Shown in pieces: positions 7,750 to 16,264 of a DNA stretch of 64,000 nt. The DNA comes from PALSA-1353 sp050012375 (GTDB taxonomy: Bacteria; Planctomycetota; Phycisphaerae; Tepidisphaerales; Tepidisphaeraceae). A program made the translations under genes and the position numbers. Each line of letters opens with the position of its first letter. The first letter of the stretch is position 1. The notes beneath the pieces were generated by a model. That model saw nothing but the letters and a program-made list of their open reading frames with translations, was not told the origin of the DNA and searched no databases. The stretch spans positions 9,709 to 73,708 of the forward strand of contig JBEKHH010000021.1 in NCBI GenBank assembly GCA_050012375.1, read 5' to 3'.

Positions 7750-8823
7750 TCATCGGGCCTTGGAAAATCGGCACACCACATCATAGAGCTTTCCGTTGTG
7801 CCGGGCCGCGACGGCCGTGTCCTTGATCATCGCGAAAGTCGCCGCGTCACAGGAGAATTCCGCGTCGAGGTTGCTTTCAACGCCGCGGCCCATTCCCTCC
7901 AGGATGACCAGGTCCGCATCCTCAGCGGCCGCGTTCAAAGCCGGGCTGACGGCACCCAGGTCGATCAGCGGGTCGCCGGTCCCGGTGCTGATCAGATCAA
8001 TCGGAAGGTCGGCGATGGTGGGCTCGGCTTGGATAATCTTCGGCCAGCAGGCGCGAACGTCGGCGAGGGTCATGTCGTTGAGCGTGGGCCGCTGGTTGGC
8101 CGCCAGCACGACGCGCGTCCCGCGCCTGGCCAGCCAGCGAATCATCGGCACGACCCCCAGCACAAAATCGCTGCCGGCGTTGTCCACGAAGAACACCGCC
8201 TTGCGATGGATCGGCCCCTCGAGCAACCGCCGCGCGAGTCGATCGTAATCGTCGATGAGCCACGGCCGCGGAGCGATTTTCGATCGCGTGTCAAACAAAT
8301 CGGGACTCGAGTTGAGAAACATTTTTGCCGTGGCATCGGCGCCCATATCAAAGATATTTCCCGCGAAAATTCCCAGAACCAGCGTCTGGAGCTGTCCGGC
8401 CGGCGGAAGCGAATCGATCTGCCGGCAAATGCCCGGCAGCAGCGGCAGCATTTTCTCGTTCTCGCGGTCTTTCAAATCGGCGAACGGATCGAAAAATCCC
8501 CATCGCCGGAGCAGATCATCCCGCCAGCGGTCGAGGGTCAGGATCGTCACCCGTCCAAAGCGCGACGGATTGGCCGAGAAGGCGTCAAATGCCGCGTAAA
8601 ATTCCCGGCGGCAATTCTCCGCCCGCTGCGGGGCGGCGGTTTCGGTCTGTCCGCTTTTGGCGGCCGATTCGAGGCCCAGCTTGAGGATCGTATTCAAATG
8701 CCGCTTAAAGAATTCCACCCAATGGCGCCGCCCCGCCTCGTCGGTTGTCAAATCCCAGGAGCACGCGACATATTTCGCCGCGTCGGCCAACTTGCAGAAT
8801 GGGACCGGCGAAGAGTTGGACAT
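7750..8823 (-). CDS. DUF89/ARMT1-like damage-control phosphatase
   Basis: A 357-residue protein of the DUF89 family of metal-dependent phosphatases that hydrolyse damaged or surplus phosphometabolites (subfamilies include PANK4 and ARMT1). The key motif is FFVDNAGSDFVLGVVPMIRW followed by VVLAANQRPTLNDMT: the Asp-Asn of VDNAG, the Asp of GSD and the Asn-Asp of LND are the metal and phosphate ligands. A second acidic site is DADLVILEGMGRG, corresponding to the family's D..I.KG.G. Its 3' end overlaps the divergent region of clpP paralogue 2's upstream sequence, and it lies 1 base from the aldo/keto reductase gene at 8825, suggesting one transcript. True substrate cannot be told from sequence. 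Confidence 0.85.
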   Translation of the reverse strand: MSNSSPVPFCKLADAAKYVACSWDLTTDEAGRRHWVEFFKRHLNTILKLGLESAAKSGQTETAAPQRAENCRREFYAAFDAFSANPSRFGRVTILTLDRWRDDLLRRWGFFDPFADLKDRENEKMLPLLPGICRQIDSLPPAGQLQTLVLGIFAGNIFDMGADATAKMFLNSSPDLFDTRSKIAPRPWLIDDYDRLARRLLEGPIHRKAVFFVDNAGSDFVLGVVPMIRWLARRGTRVVLAANQRPTLNDMTLADVRACWPKIIQAEPTIADLPIDLISTGTGDPLIDLGAVSPALNAAAEDADLVILEGMGRGVESNLDAEFSCDAATFAMIKDTAVAARHNGKLYDVVCRFSKAR

Positions 8824-8824
8824 G

Positions 8825-9814
8825 CTACGGCTGCTTGACCGCCCACGGATACGGCCAACCGTGAACGAATTGGTGCTTCTCCAGGGCCTTTCGCTCCTCG
8901 GTCAAGAGCAGATTTCCATCCGAGGCCGCGCAATTTGAATCGACCTGCGCGATGCGCCTCATGCCGGGGATGACGGTGGAAACCGCCGGATGGCTCAGGC
9001 AGAACTTCAGCGCGAGCGTCGCGAGGGTGGGCCGGTCTGGTTTGAGGAATTGCTTCAGCGCCTCCACCCGCCCCGCCGCCTCGCGGCGGCGCTGGGGCGT
9101 AAGCCAATTCGATCGCCAATCCGTTGCATCCATCTTCACGTCCGGCCCGAAATTTCCGGTGAGCAGTCCCTCCTCAAACGGAACCCGCGCGATGATCCCG
9201 ACATGGGCCTCGATTGCCGCGGATAACAGCCGCTCCGCCGGCCGCTGCTCGAAGATGTTGTAAATGACCTGAACGCTGTCGATCAGGCCGCTTTGGGTCA
9301 GTTCGACGGCTCCGTACGGGTCCCAATCATTGGCCGAGACGCCAAACGATTTGATTTTTCCCTGTTTCTTCAGTTTCTGGAATGCGTCCAGCCATTGGGT
9401 CTGGCGAAGAAAAGCGGGCGTCCACGAATGTAATTGTTGAAGATCGAGGCAATCGATCTTCAGGTTGGCCAGCGAGCGTTCGGTCACCTCGACGATCCAA
9501 TCGGCGGGAAACACCTGGTTAATCGGGTCCTTGTCGGTGGCCTGGCGCTGGGTCTTGGGGGGGATTTTGCTGGCGATGGCAATCCCGGCGCGCCGGGTCG
9601 GGCCGGCGAGGGCCCGGCCGATCAGCTTCTCGCTGTGCCCATCGCCGTAGACCGCCGCCGTGTCGATGAAGTTCACACCAAGGTCGATGGCGCGATGGAT
9701 GCAGGCGATGGCCTCGGCGTCATCCTGCTTTCCAAATCCCCCGCCGATTTGCCAGGCCCCAAAGCCGATCTCGCTGACCTTGATGCCGGATTTGCCGAGT
9801 TTGCGATAGAGCAT
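8825..9814 (-). CDS. Aldo/keto reductase
   Basis: NAD(P)H-dependent carbonyl reductase or sugar dehydrogenase of the AKR superfamily, cytosolic. The catalytic tetrad is visible: Asp51 and Tyr56 in FIDTAAVYG, Lys83 in ASKIPP and His129 in LQQLHS. The (beta/alpha)8 order is preserved to the C-terminal cofactor motif VSTVIPGMRRIAQVD (NADP phosphate region). Length 329 is normal. It is 1 base upstream of the DUF89 gene in the same direction. Two further AKR paralogues occur in the window (9991 and 57355). Substrate unknown. Confidence 0.9.
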   Translation of the reverse strand: MLYRKLGKSGIKVSEIGFGAWQIGGGFGKQDDAEAIACIHRAIDLGVNFIDTAAVYGDGHSEKLIGRALAGPTRRAGIAIASKIPPKTQRQATDKDPINQVFPADWIVEVTERSLANLKIDCLDLQQLHSWTPAFLRQTQWLDAFQKLKKQGKIKSFGVSANDWDPYGAVELTQSGLIDSVQVIYNIFEQRPAERLLSAAIEAHVGIIARVPFEEGLLTGNFGPDVKMDATDWRSNWLTPQRRREAAGRVEALKQFLKPDRPTLATLALKFCLSHPAVSTVIPGMRRIAQVDSNCAASDGNLLLTEERKALEKHQFVHGWPYPWAVKQP

Positions 9815-9836
9815 TTGCTAATCCATCCTAAAATCT

Positions 9837-9963
9837 AAATGCAACCGCGAAGACGCCGCGGAGGCTTTGCCTACCGCGAAGATCACGAAGACAGCGCGAA
9901 GAAGTCAGCCAATGAATTTCTTCGCGCTGTCTTCGTGATCTTCGCGTCTTCGCGGTTGCATTT
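9837..9963. repeat. Long branched hairpin repeat, copy A (CGCGAAGA family)
   Basis: Outer arms of 19 bp (9837-9855 and 9945-9963) are perfect complements, starting AAATGCAACCGCGAAGACG. Inner arms of 29 bp (9875-9903 and 9918-9946) are also perfect. The left side carries a 19-base insertion (9856-9874) which can itself fold (CGCGG.AGGC..GCCT.CCGCG), giving a T-shaped three-way junction. The arms are built from CGCGAAGA-like units. It lies between two codirectional aldo/keto reductase genes. Similar elements at 16265, 35507 and 45034. Confidence 0.9.
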
Positions 9964-9990
9964 GATTGCAGTTGTTTCTGCATCCGCGCC

Positions 9991-10974
9991 TTACCACGCG
10001 TACGCTTCGGGCGCTTCGCCGCCGGGGCCGGGCCAGATTTCGTCCAGCCGCCGATGGGCTTCTTCGCTGATCTTGATCTCCAGCGCCTCCAGGGAGCCGG
10101 TCAATTGATCCATCGTTCGCGGCCCGATGATGGGCGCGGTGACGGCCGGGTTGGCCAGCAGCCAGGCCAGCGCCAAGTCCGCCGGCCTGTGTCCCGCCTG
10201 CTTGCAGAAATTTTCCCATGATTCCAATTGCGGGCGCATTTTGTCGATTCGCTTTTGGACGTGATCGCCCGCGCGCCGGCCATGCTCCGTCTTGTGCAAC
10301 ACCCCGCCGAGCATCCCGCCATCCAGCGGACTCCACGGGATCACGCCCAGTCCGTATGCCCGGCAGGCGGGCAGAACTTCCATTTCCACCATTCTTGCCG
10401 CCAGGCTGTACTTGCTCTGCTCGCAAACCAGCCCCAAAAAACCGCGGCGGCCGGCCGTTTCACAGGCCTGGGCGATATGCCAGCCCGCGAAATTGCTGCT
10501 GCCGACGTAGAGAATTTTGCCCTGCTGGACGAGCACTTCCATCGCCTGCCAGATTTCATCCCATGGCGTCTCGCGCGAAATATGGTGCATCTGATACAGA
10601 TCGATGTAATCCGTTTTCATTCGCCGCAGGCTGTTGTCGCAGGCGCGGCGAATCTTCACGGCACTGAGCCCGCGCTTCATGGTCATATCTTTGGGATCCC
10701 CATCCATGTCTCCGAAAACCTTGGTCGCAATGATGGTCTTCTCGCGCCGCCCACCGCCCTGGGTGAACCACGTGCCAATGATTTTTTCGGTGACTCCTTC
10801 CCCCTTTTTCCAGCCATACACATCGGCCGTGTCGAAAAAGTTGATTCCCAAATCCAGGGCTTTGTCCATGATGGCATGGCTGTCCCCCTCCGGCGTATGC
10901 GGGCCGAAGTTCATCGTCCCCAGACAGAGGCGAGAAACATTCAAACCGGTTCGACCTAGCGTTGTGTATTGCAT
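9991..10974 (-). CDS. Aldo/keto reductase
   Basis: Second AKR-family oxidoreductase, 327 residues. Catalytic residues: Asp48 and Tyr53 in FFDTADVYG, Lys85 in IATKVFG, His130/131 in YQMHHIS. NADP-binding C-terminal motif VTAPIIGPRTMDQL is present. The sequence resembles the YghZ/Tas-like class with the WSPLDGGMLGG segment typical of 'general stress protein 69'-type AKRs. It is separated from the first AKR by hairpin repeat A, so co-transcription through the hairpin is uncertain. Substrate unknown. Confidence 0.9.
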   Translation of the reverse strand: MQYTTLGRTGLNVSRLCLGTMNFGPHTPEGDSHAIMDKALDLGINFFDTADVYGWKKGEGVTEKIIGTWFTQGGGRREKTIIATKVFGDMDGDPKDMTMKRGLSAVKIRRACDNSLRRMKTDYIDLYQMHHISRETPWDEIWQAMEVLVQQGKILYVGSSNFAGWHIAQACETAGRRGFLGLVCEQSKYSLAARMVEMEVLPACRAYGLGVIPWSPLDGGMLGGVLHKTEHGRRAGDHVQKRIDKMRPQLESWENFCKQAGHRPADLALAWLLANPAVTAPIIGPRTMDQLTGSLEALEIKISEEAHRRLDEIWPGPGGEAPEAYAW

Positions 10975-10994
10975 GTGTGATCTCGGGAAGAAAA

Positions 10995-11119
10995 GTCATT
11001 TGTCATTTGTCACTGGTCATTTGTCATTCGCATATGTTGTAGTGGGAACCGCCGTTTTCGACAAATACCACCGGACAAATGACATGTGACAAATGACAAA
11101 TGACATGTGACAAATGACA
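10995..11119. repeat. Inverted array of GTCATTT/AAATGAC units
   Basis: Left array 10995-11028 repeats GTCATTT (with one GTCACTG variant). Right array about 11074-11119 repeats GACAAAT with GACATGT variants. The two are complementary over about 28 bases with two mismatches, so the transcript can form a long stem around a 45-base loop. There is no spacer diversity, hence not a CRISPR array. Located just upstream of the AKR gene at 9991-10974 and downstream of a minus-strand terminator. Confidence 0.8.
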
Positions 11120-11121
11120 AC

Positions 11122-11162
11122 AAAAAAACAGCGGCTGGCCACCCCTCCGGCAGCCGCCGCTG
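11122..11162 (-). terminator. Rho-independent terminator (minus strand)
   Basis: On the minus strand CAGCGGCGGCTGCC pairs with GGCCAGCCGCTG (about 10 bp with a 2-base bulge, loop GGAGGGGT), followed directly by seven T. It sits 270 bases beyond the stop of the gene at 11434, so it ends either a long 3' UTR or a separate small RNA encoded in between. Confidence 0.75.
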
Positions 11163-11347
11163 CTAAACAGTAATTTTCTCGAACAACCTCCGCAGGTGTC
11201 CGCGATCATGGCGATCACGATAGCGGAAAGCGCTTGTCGCTGACTGATCGCCAGCCCCAAGGGCGATCTGCGTCAACACGCCTGCGGAGTTATTTAATGC
11301 TCGCGCCGCGTGAAAGGGACACCGACCGCGACGCTGATCACCTCGTT
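11163..11347 (-). ncRNA. Candidate structured small RNA between 11434-12144 and its terminator
   Basis: No coding frame is convincing here, but the minus strand folds strongly. CTCCGCAGG (plus 11281-11289) pairs with CCTGCGGAG (plus 11188-11196). Inside it GGCGATCA pairs perfectly with TGATCGCC, leaving a large asymmetric internal loop. The strong terminator at 11122-11162 follows. A weak promoter-like pair with 17-base spacing (TCGACT..TAGACT) lies upstream, near 11350-11385. The closing stem, large bubble and apical hairpin are loosely like 6S RNA, but I cannot match 6S, SRP, tmRNA or RNase P sequence signatures. It could equally be a structured 3' UTR. Confidence 0.35.
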
Positions 11348-11433
11348 CGAAGCCGCCAGTCTAGCGGGATCGCCCTGATAAGTCGAGAACTTTCTTATTG
11401 GACGTCAGTAAAAAAGAGAAAAATAGCCAAGTC

Positions 11434-12144
11434 TTATTGCCCCTCGTCGGACGCCACCTTGGCGCGGGCACCATCGTATTTCTGCTGGGCGGCATCGACC
11501 GTCGCCTTGGCCGCCGCATATTCCTTGTCGGCAGACATCCCTTGCTGGAATTTCATCTTCAAAAGGTCCACATTGTGCTGGACTGCGGTCAGTTCGATCG
11601 AAGCGGCCTGAACCCCGGGGTCGAGTTTCAATACCTCGTTTTGAACCTTTTTCAGCTTCATGCTCGCCAGCATTGAGGCCGTCGCCAGCGGCGAAAGGGT
11701 TTCCGGGGTGGCATCGCCGCTGGCCTTGGCGGCATTCAAATCGTCCACGGCCTTCTGTTTGTCGGCCAGCGCGCTTTGATAATCTGGGTTGCTCGAGAGC
11801 GAATCACTGGCAGCCTTCTTGGCGGCCTCAAGGGCGGATTGCACATCAGCCAGCTTGTTCTGGGCCGCCGTCCAGTCCGGCGTCTGCTGGAATTTCGCCA
11901 ACAAGGCATCGGACAGGGTCTTAAGGGCCTTGTTGTCGTTGGCCAATTCCGTTGCCGCGGCGACCTCAGCCGCCTGGTCCTGTGATAGCTGCGTAGGAAC
12001 CGGCGGAGGCGGCATTTCAGCCGGATTTTGCGGCGAGGGCGCAGATGAAGCTTTGTGATGCCGGCCGCCCGACTCTGCCCCAAACACGGTTGCACTGGCT
12101 AATCCCACCCCCACCAGGGTGACCCATAAATAGCGCGTCCACAT
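11434..12144 (-). CDS. Exported coiled-coil protein, function unknown
   Basis: A 236-residue protein with a signal peptide (MWTRYLWVTLVGVGLASATV, FGAES cleavage). A short proline-rich linker (PPPPVP) precedes ~180 residues of Ala/Lys/Asp-rich heptads (LADVQSALEAAKKAASD, KQKAVDDLNAAKASG, AAAKATVDAAQQKYDGAR), predicted as long periplasmic coiled coil. No enzymatic motif. The run of small residues resembles OmpH/Lpp-like or DUF-type periplasmic spacers. The upstream neighbour, the serpin gene, is on the same strand 133 bases away and could be co-transcribed. Confidence 0.7.
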   Translation of the reverse strand: MWTRYLWVTLVGVGLASATVFGAESGGRHHKASSAPSPQNPAEMPPPPVPTQLSQDQAAEVAAATELANDNKALKTLSDALLAKFQQTPDWTAAQNKLADVQSALEAAKKAASDSLSSNPDYQSALADKQKAVDDLNAAKASGDATPETLSPLATASMLASMKLKKVQNEVLKLDPGVQAASIELTAVQHNVDLLKMKFQQGMSADKEYAAAKATVDAAQQKYDGARAKVASDEGQ

Positions 12145-12277
12145 GATGACACTCCGGTCTGTTTTCCGCCGTTGCCATCATATCACACTTGTGGAATACC
12201 AGGGATGGCAAGCGAAGACGCAGTGCTGGCTTCGGCGACCTCGGTCGAGCCGCGCACCGCTAATGGGAATATGGAGA

Positions 12278-13492
12278 TTATGTGCCGGTTGGGTCATCAA
12301 CCCGGCCCAGGAAGAGCATTGCTCCGCTGCTTCGGTCGCGAATGATGAAGAGAAACGGATGGTCAGCCGTGAAGGTCATCCGCGGCATCATCACGGCCGT
12401 CGGCGCCATGACGATCCCGGTGGCTGCCGCCGCTTCGGTCCCCTGCTCATCCACCGCGACATATGCCTTGTGCACAACCTCCGAGAGGAACAGATCCGTC
12501 TGAGAATCGATCCCCGAAAAATCCGCTTGCCCCGACGTGAACGCCGCGGGCATCCCCATCTCCTTCAGCTTTGAGGCAAGACCGAACCGGGCGGAGAATG
12601 TGAATTTGGGAATCGCCACCTCGGCTTGCTCCTGCTCCAGCCGGGCAACCACGTCGGCCAGAAGGTTCGCGGAAAAGATCGACTCCAGTTTGCCCAGAGC
12701 GTCGATCGAACGCGGCAGCAAAATCAACATCGCGACCTTCTCGCCCTTGTAAGGCAATTCGATCGCTTGGAATTGATCGTTCTGCGCATAAGGAAAAAAG
12801 CCGCTCGTTCGCATCATCAGCCTGGGCTCCGGCTTGGCCTGCCCGGCCACGTGGAAATCAGCCTGGCGCGTAAGGCCCGGCAAAAACGGCGACTGCCAAT
12901 CGGCCTTGAAATAAATCGCATTGGCCAGCACCATCCGCGTGTCCGCCGGGAGAGTCTCCGGCGAAAAAAGCTCGGAAATCTTGCCCGCGGTCTGGCGGGC
13001 GACCCAATCATTGATGGCTCGGCTGGCGAGGGGCGGATCGCGGAAATCAATTCCCGAGACAACCGTGTGATAATCGCCTTGCAGAAGGTTTTGGAATGCC
13101 GGCAGACATTGGGTTCCCTGCTGGGCCCACAGGGCACTGGCGATGCGAAGCTGAAAATCCTGATCCGACTCCTGAAGGCACCCCAGCAAAAGCGCTTCGG
13201 CCGCGTGGGCCTCCGGGGACGAAGCATCCGCCACGCGCAGGACGGCGGACATCTCCCTGGCGGTTTGGCCGCGCGCCCCGGCGGCGGTCATCATCAGCGC
13301 CGAATAGACGCTCAGCGGAGAATAGAGCAAATTCCCGTGTGGCGCGGAGAGCCGCCCATACAAATCCGCCGCAAAGCGATTCACGTCCTCGGCCGCGGCG
13401 GACGGCCGCGTCGCCGGCAGGCCCTCCGCCAGCGCCAAAAGCCCGCCATTCACCAGAGTAATAGCCGCAACCAGCAACACGATCGCCCGCAT
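12278..13492 (-). CDS. Serpin-family serine protease inhibitor (exported)
   Basis: A 404-residue protein with a signal peptide (MRAIVLLVAAITLVNGGLLA) followed by a full serpin domain: NLLYSPLSVYSALMMTAAGA, VLANAIYFKADWQSPF, AIELPYKGEKVAMLILLP and the C-terminal ADHPFLFIIRD..GAMLFLGRV. The reactive-centre hinge is present (VDEQGTEAAAATG), with small residues as required for strand insertion, so it is probably an inhibitory serpin. By alignment with human antitrypsin spacing the scissile region falls in MAPTAVMM; the exact P1 cannot be fixed. Exported serpins in bacteria are thought to protect against foreign or host proteases. No obvious target protease gene adjoins. Confidence 0.93.
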   Translation of the reverse strand: MRAIVLLVAAITLVNGGLLALAEGLPATRPSAAAEDVNRFAADLYGRLSAPHGNLLYSPLSVYSALMMTAAGARGQTAREMSAVLRVADASSPEAHAAEALLLGCLQESDQDFQLRIASALWAQQGTQCLPAFQNLLQGDYHTVVSGIDFRDPPLASRAINDWVARQTAGKISELFSPETLPADTRMVLANAIYFKADWQSPFLPGLTRQADFHVAGQAKPEPRLMMRTSGFFPYAQNDQFQAIELPYKGEKVAMLILLPRSIDALGKLESIFSANLLADVVARLEQEQAEVAIPKFTFSARFGLASKLKEMGMPAAFTSGQADFSGIDSQTDLFLSEVVHKAYVAVDEQGTEAAAATGIVMAPTAVMMPRMTFTADHPFLFIIRDRSSGAMLFLGRVDDPTGT

Positions 13493-13644
13493 GATTCTCC
13501 TGTCTGCCCTTGGCGTTTCGCGAACCGCGACAATACCTTGGACGCGCCGGCGGCCGAAATGGACAAGGAAAAATCCCGCTTTTCGGTTTCTCCCGCCGCC
13601 CCAGCGGTTATAAGATAAGGATTGAGTCGGATTGGAGGCGCCTT

Positions 13645-14259
13645 ATGCGAATGGCCTTTGGCTTGGGCGGGGTGCTGGTAACCATCGGGGTCATCGCCTG
13701 GATTATGGGCAAGGTCCTTCTTCCCTACGATCAGGCTTCGACGCACGCGTATCAGCAAGCGCAAGGGACCCTCAACCAAATCTCCGGACGGGACGAAAAC
13801 GGCAACAACATCGAGACGACCTATTCGGTCTTCGCCGACGCGCGCGGCGACGGCAAACTGCTGGATCTCCAGGTTACGCAACTGGCCCCGGACAGCCCGC
13901 TGGTCCATTTTTTCGGCCTGCAAAAGGATGACGTCATCGTCGCCTGCATCGGTGGGCACACCGTCCGAACCGAGATGAATGGACTGAACGATGAGCGGGC
14001 CGGCAAGGACGCCATCTGGGACGCCTACACAACCCAAGGTCAATTGGTCGTGCAGCGGGAGGATCGGCAACTCACGCTTCCAATTCCCAAAATCCAGCCG
14101 ACTCCCAATCGGCCGGCCCCGTCGCCGACCGCCGCCGCCGCTCAGAATCAGAACGCGCAGCGGACGGAGCAACAGCAAGAGGGAAAATCCAACAACGGCA
14201 GCGAGAGCGGCTCCATGGACGAGATCCGGCAGCGGCGCCACGCTTTGCCGACGTATTGA
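13645..14259 (+). CDS. Membrane-anchored PDZ-like protein
   Basis: A 204-residue protein from the ATG at 13645, supported by GGAGG 6 bases upstream; a longer in-frame start at 13510 lacks a site. One transmembrane helix (GLGGVLVTIGVIAWIMG) is followed by a PDZ-like domain: LDLQVTQLAPDSPLVHFFGLQKDDVIVACIGG and TQGQLVVQREDRQLTLPIP fit the 'APDSPA..AGLK.GD.I..ING' pattern. The C-terminal ~60 residues are low-complexity Pro/Ala then Gln/Asn-rich. The layout is like GspC of type II secretion or a periplasmic tether. The next gene starts 28 bases downstream. PDZ assignment is by pattern only. Confidence 0.7.
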   Translation: MRMAFGLGGVLVTIGVIAWIMGKVLLPYDQASTHAYQQAQGTLNQISGRDENGNNIETTYSVFADARGDGKLLDLQVTQLAPDSPLVHFFGLQKDDVIVACIGGHTVRTEMNGLNDERAGKDAIWDAYTTQGQLVVQREDRQLTLPIPKIQPTPNRPAPSPTAAAAQNQNAQRTEQQQEGKSNNGSESGSMDEIRQRRHALPTY

Positions 14260-14287
14260 CAATCCCGACGGCTCTCTCCCCCTCTTC

Positions 14288-16180
14288 ATGAGCCAGGCAA
14301 CGCGCTCCAACCATCCAACCCCGGCTCAAGCGGCCGTGTCACATCAGACGAATCGGCCTGGGCGGATGCTCCCGCTGGCCGTTTGTGTGTTGCTGATCGC
14401 CGGCTTTGGAGCCACGGCTTGGCTGGCATGCCTGCACGAGTGCGCCACGATGGATGAGCCGGTCTCGTTGTTCAGCGCCTGGGCTTGCACTCACCTTCAC
14501 GACTTCCGCTGTGATCCGGAGCATCCGCCGCTGTGGAAATATTACGTCGGCGTCGGAACGCGGAAGGATGATTTGAAAATCCAGCTTCACTCGCCGCAGT
14601 GGCGGCAAATGCTGGAGGATTCGCACGTTCAAGGACCGCTGGCTTCGGAAGCGCTGTATTCCACGCCGGGGGTCGATGCCGACACGCTGCTGGGTCGCGG
14701 ACGAGCCAGGATGACTCTCCTCGGCGCTGTTCTGGGGGCGATGATCGGCTGGTGGGCGTGGCGCATCGCAGGACCCGTCGCCGCCATGGTCGCGACCGCA
14801 TTCTTCTGCCTTGATCCCAATTTTCTCGCCCACGCGCCCCTTATCAAGAACGATGTCCCGGTAACGCTCGCATTCCTCTGGGTGATGGCGATGGTCTGGC
14901 TGGTGGGCGAGCGAGCGACGTTCTTTCGTCTCACACTCATGACCCTGGCTTTGGCGGCAACCGTAATGACGAAATTCTCAGGCGTGCTGGCCATCCCGAT
15001 TTTGGGCGTGTTGCTTTTGCTCCGAGCGCTGCTTGCGTCTCCATGGCCCGTCGGCCCATGGAACCTGCAAACGCGCAAGCGCCGCCTGGCGGCAGCCGCG
15101 GCCATATTGCTTTGCTCACTGCTGCTCACCTGGGGACTCATCTGGGCCTGTTACGATTTCCGATTCGCGCCGACGAACGATCCGGCTGAATCCTTCGATT
15201 TTCAAGCCGCGCTGCAAACCTGCGCGGCCCACGAATGTCTCGCCCAGAGTAATGATCCTTTCAATGTTCCGCCGCAGATGGTGCAAGAATTTGTCCGCAC
15301 CTGGAAACCGCCGGGGTCCGTACGTCTCCTGCTGGCAGCCAACGCCCATCGCCTCCTGCCGCAAAGTTTACTCCGCGGCTTGATCGGCGAATTCGCCTGG
15401 ATCCGCGGCCGGGTTGCGTTTTTATGCGGAGAATCCTCGGTCATCGGGTGGTGGTACTACTTTCCGCTGGCCATGGCGTTCAAAACGCCGATGGCCACGC
15501 TGATCGGATTCGGGATCGCGGTGATTCTTATCGCCGGTCAAAAGCGCCTGCTCGATGCGGCGGGCGGCTGGACGCTGACGGCTGCCGCCGTCGCTCCGAT
15601 CCTTTACATGTCCTACGCGATGAGTTCCAGGGTCGATGTCGGCATTCGCCACATTCTTCCCGTCTATCCTTTTGTGTTCATCCTTCTCGGCGTGGCGGCA
15701 TCGCTGGCGTACCGAAGATACGGTAAGTCAGCCGCCGTGATTTCGGCCATCCTGCTGCTGGCCCTCGCAGTCGAAACTTTCTCGGCGCTCCCGAATTACA
15801 TTCCCTTCTTCAATTTCGCGGCGGGCGGCTCGCGGGGCGGCCTGCGGCTGCTCAGCGAATCCAACATCGATTGGGGCCAGGACCTTCCGGAACTTGCCAA
15901 GTGGCAACAGCAGAACCCCGACCACCAGATCTATCTGTGTTATTGGGGAAGCGCCGACCCGCGCTATTACGGCATTCATTACATGAACCTGACAGCCAGC
16001 GACGCCCCTCCCGACCAGGTCGTCCCAATGCGCCTGCCCCCGGTGTATGTTTTCAGCGCGGTCGCATTAACCGAGCCCGGATTCCGCAAACTCTACCAGC
16101 CGCTTCTCGAGACGCTTCAAAAACGTCCGCCCGTGACCACTCTTGATGGATCGCTCTTTATCTACTCGGACGGGCAATAA
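14288..16180 (+). CDS. Membrane glycosyltransferase, GT39/ArnT-like (GT-C fold)
   Basis: A 630-residue integral membrane protein from the ATG at 14288. The first helix (LPLAVCVLLIAGFGATAWLAC) is followed by a periplasmic loop with ATMDEP, the acidic pair used by PMT/ArnT-like transferases to bind a polyprenyl-phosphate sugar. A second loop has DPEHPPLWK. About 11 hydrophobic helices follow, with the family's HAPLIKNDVPVTLAFL and KFSGVLAIP segments. The C-terminal soluble part contains SNIDWGQDLPELAKW and YWGSADPRYYG, as in many planctomycete 'glycosyltransferase family 39' proteins. Acceptor unknown; it follows the PDZ protein by 28 bases. Confidence 0.85.
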   Translation: MSQATRSNHPTPAQAAVSHQTNRPGRMLPLAVCVLLIAGFGATAWLACLHECATMDEPVSLFSAWACTHLHDFRCDPEHPPLWKYYVGVGTRKDDLKIQLHSPQWRQMLEDSHVQGPLASEALYSTPGVDADTLLGRGRARMTLLGAVLGAMIGWWAWRIAGPVAAMVATAFFCLDPNFLAHAPLIKNDVPVTLAFLWVMAMVWLVGERATFFRLTLMTLALAATVMTKFSGVLAIPILGVLLLLRALLASPWPVGPWNLQTRKRRLAAAAAILLCSLLLTWGLIWACYDFRFAPTNDPAESFDFQAALQTCAAHECLAQSNDPFNVPPQMVQEFVRTWKPPGSVRLLLAANAHRLLPQSLLRGLIGEFAWIRGRVAFLCGESSVIGWWYYFPLAMAFKTPMATLIGFGIAVILIAGQKRLLDAAGGWTLTAAAVAPILYMSYAMSSRVDVGIRHILPVYPFVFILLGVAASLAYRRYGKSAAVISAILLLALAVETFSALPNYIPFFNFAAGGSRGGLRLLSESNIDWGQDLPELAKWQQQNPDHQIYLCYWGSADPRYYGIHYMNLTASDAPPDQVVPMRLPPVYVFSAVALTEPGFRKLYQPLLETLQKRPPVTTLDGSLFIYSDGQ

Positions 16181-16264
16181 GGCCCCAGGGATGGACATCC
16201 CCGCGCTTTGGCAACATTTTCAGTCTTCAATGTAAATCCACAATTCTCCGGCGTTTCCAGATAG

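Noticed and set aside
7639..8838. 399-codon plus-strand frame opposite the DUF89 gene
   Set aside because: Antisense shadow: the minus-strand gene has clear DUF89 motifs while this frame has none.
10995..11119. Possible CRISPR array
   Set aside because: Units are 7 bp without unique spacers, in inverted arrangement, and no cas genes exist nearby.
11163..11347. SRP RNA, tmRNA or RNase P RNA
   Set aside because: The SRP GGAA loop motif, tmRNA tag frame and RNase P conserved segments are not present; only an unassigned structured RNA is suggested.
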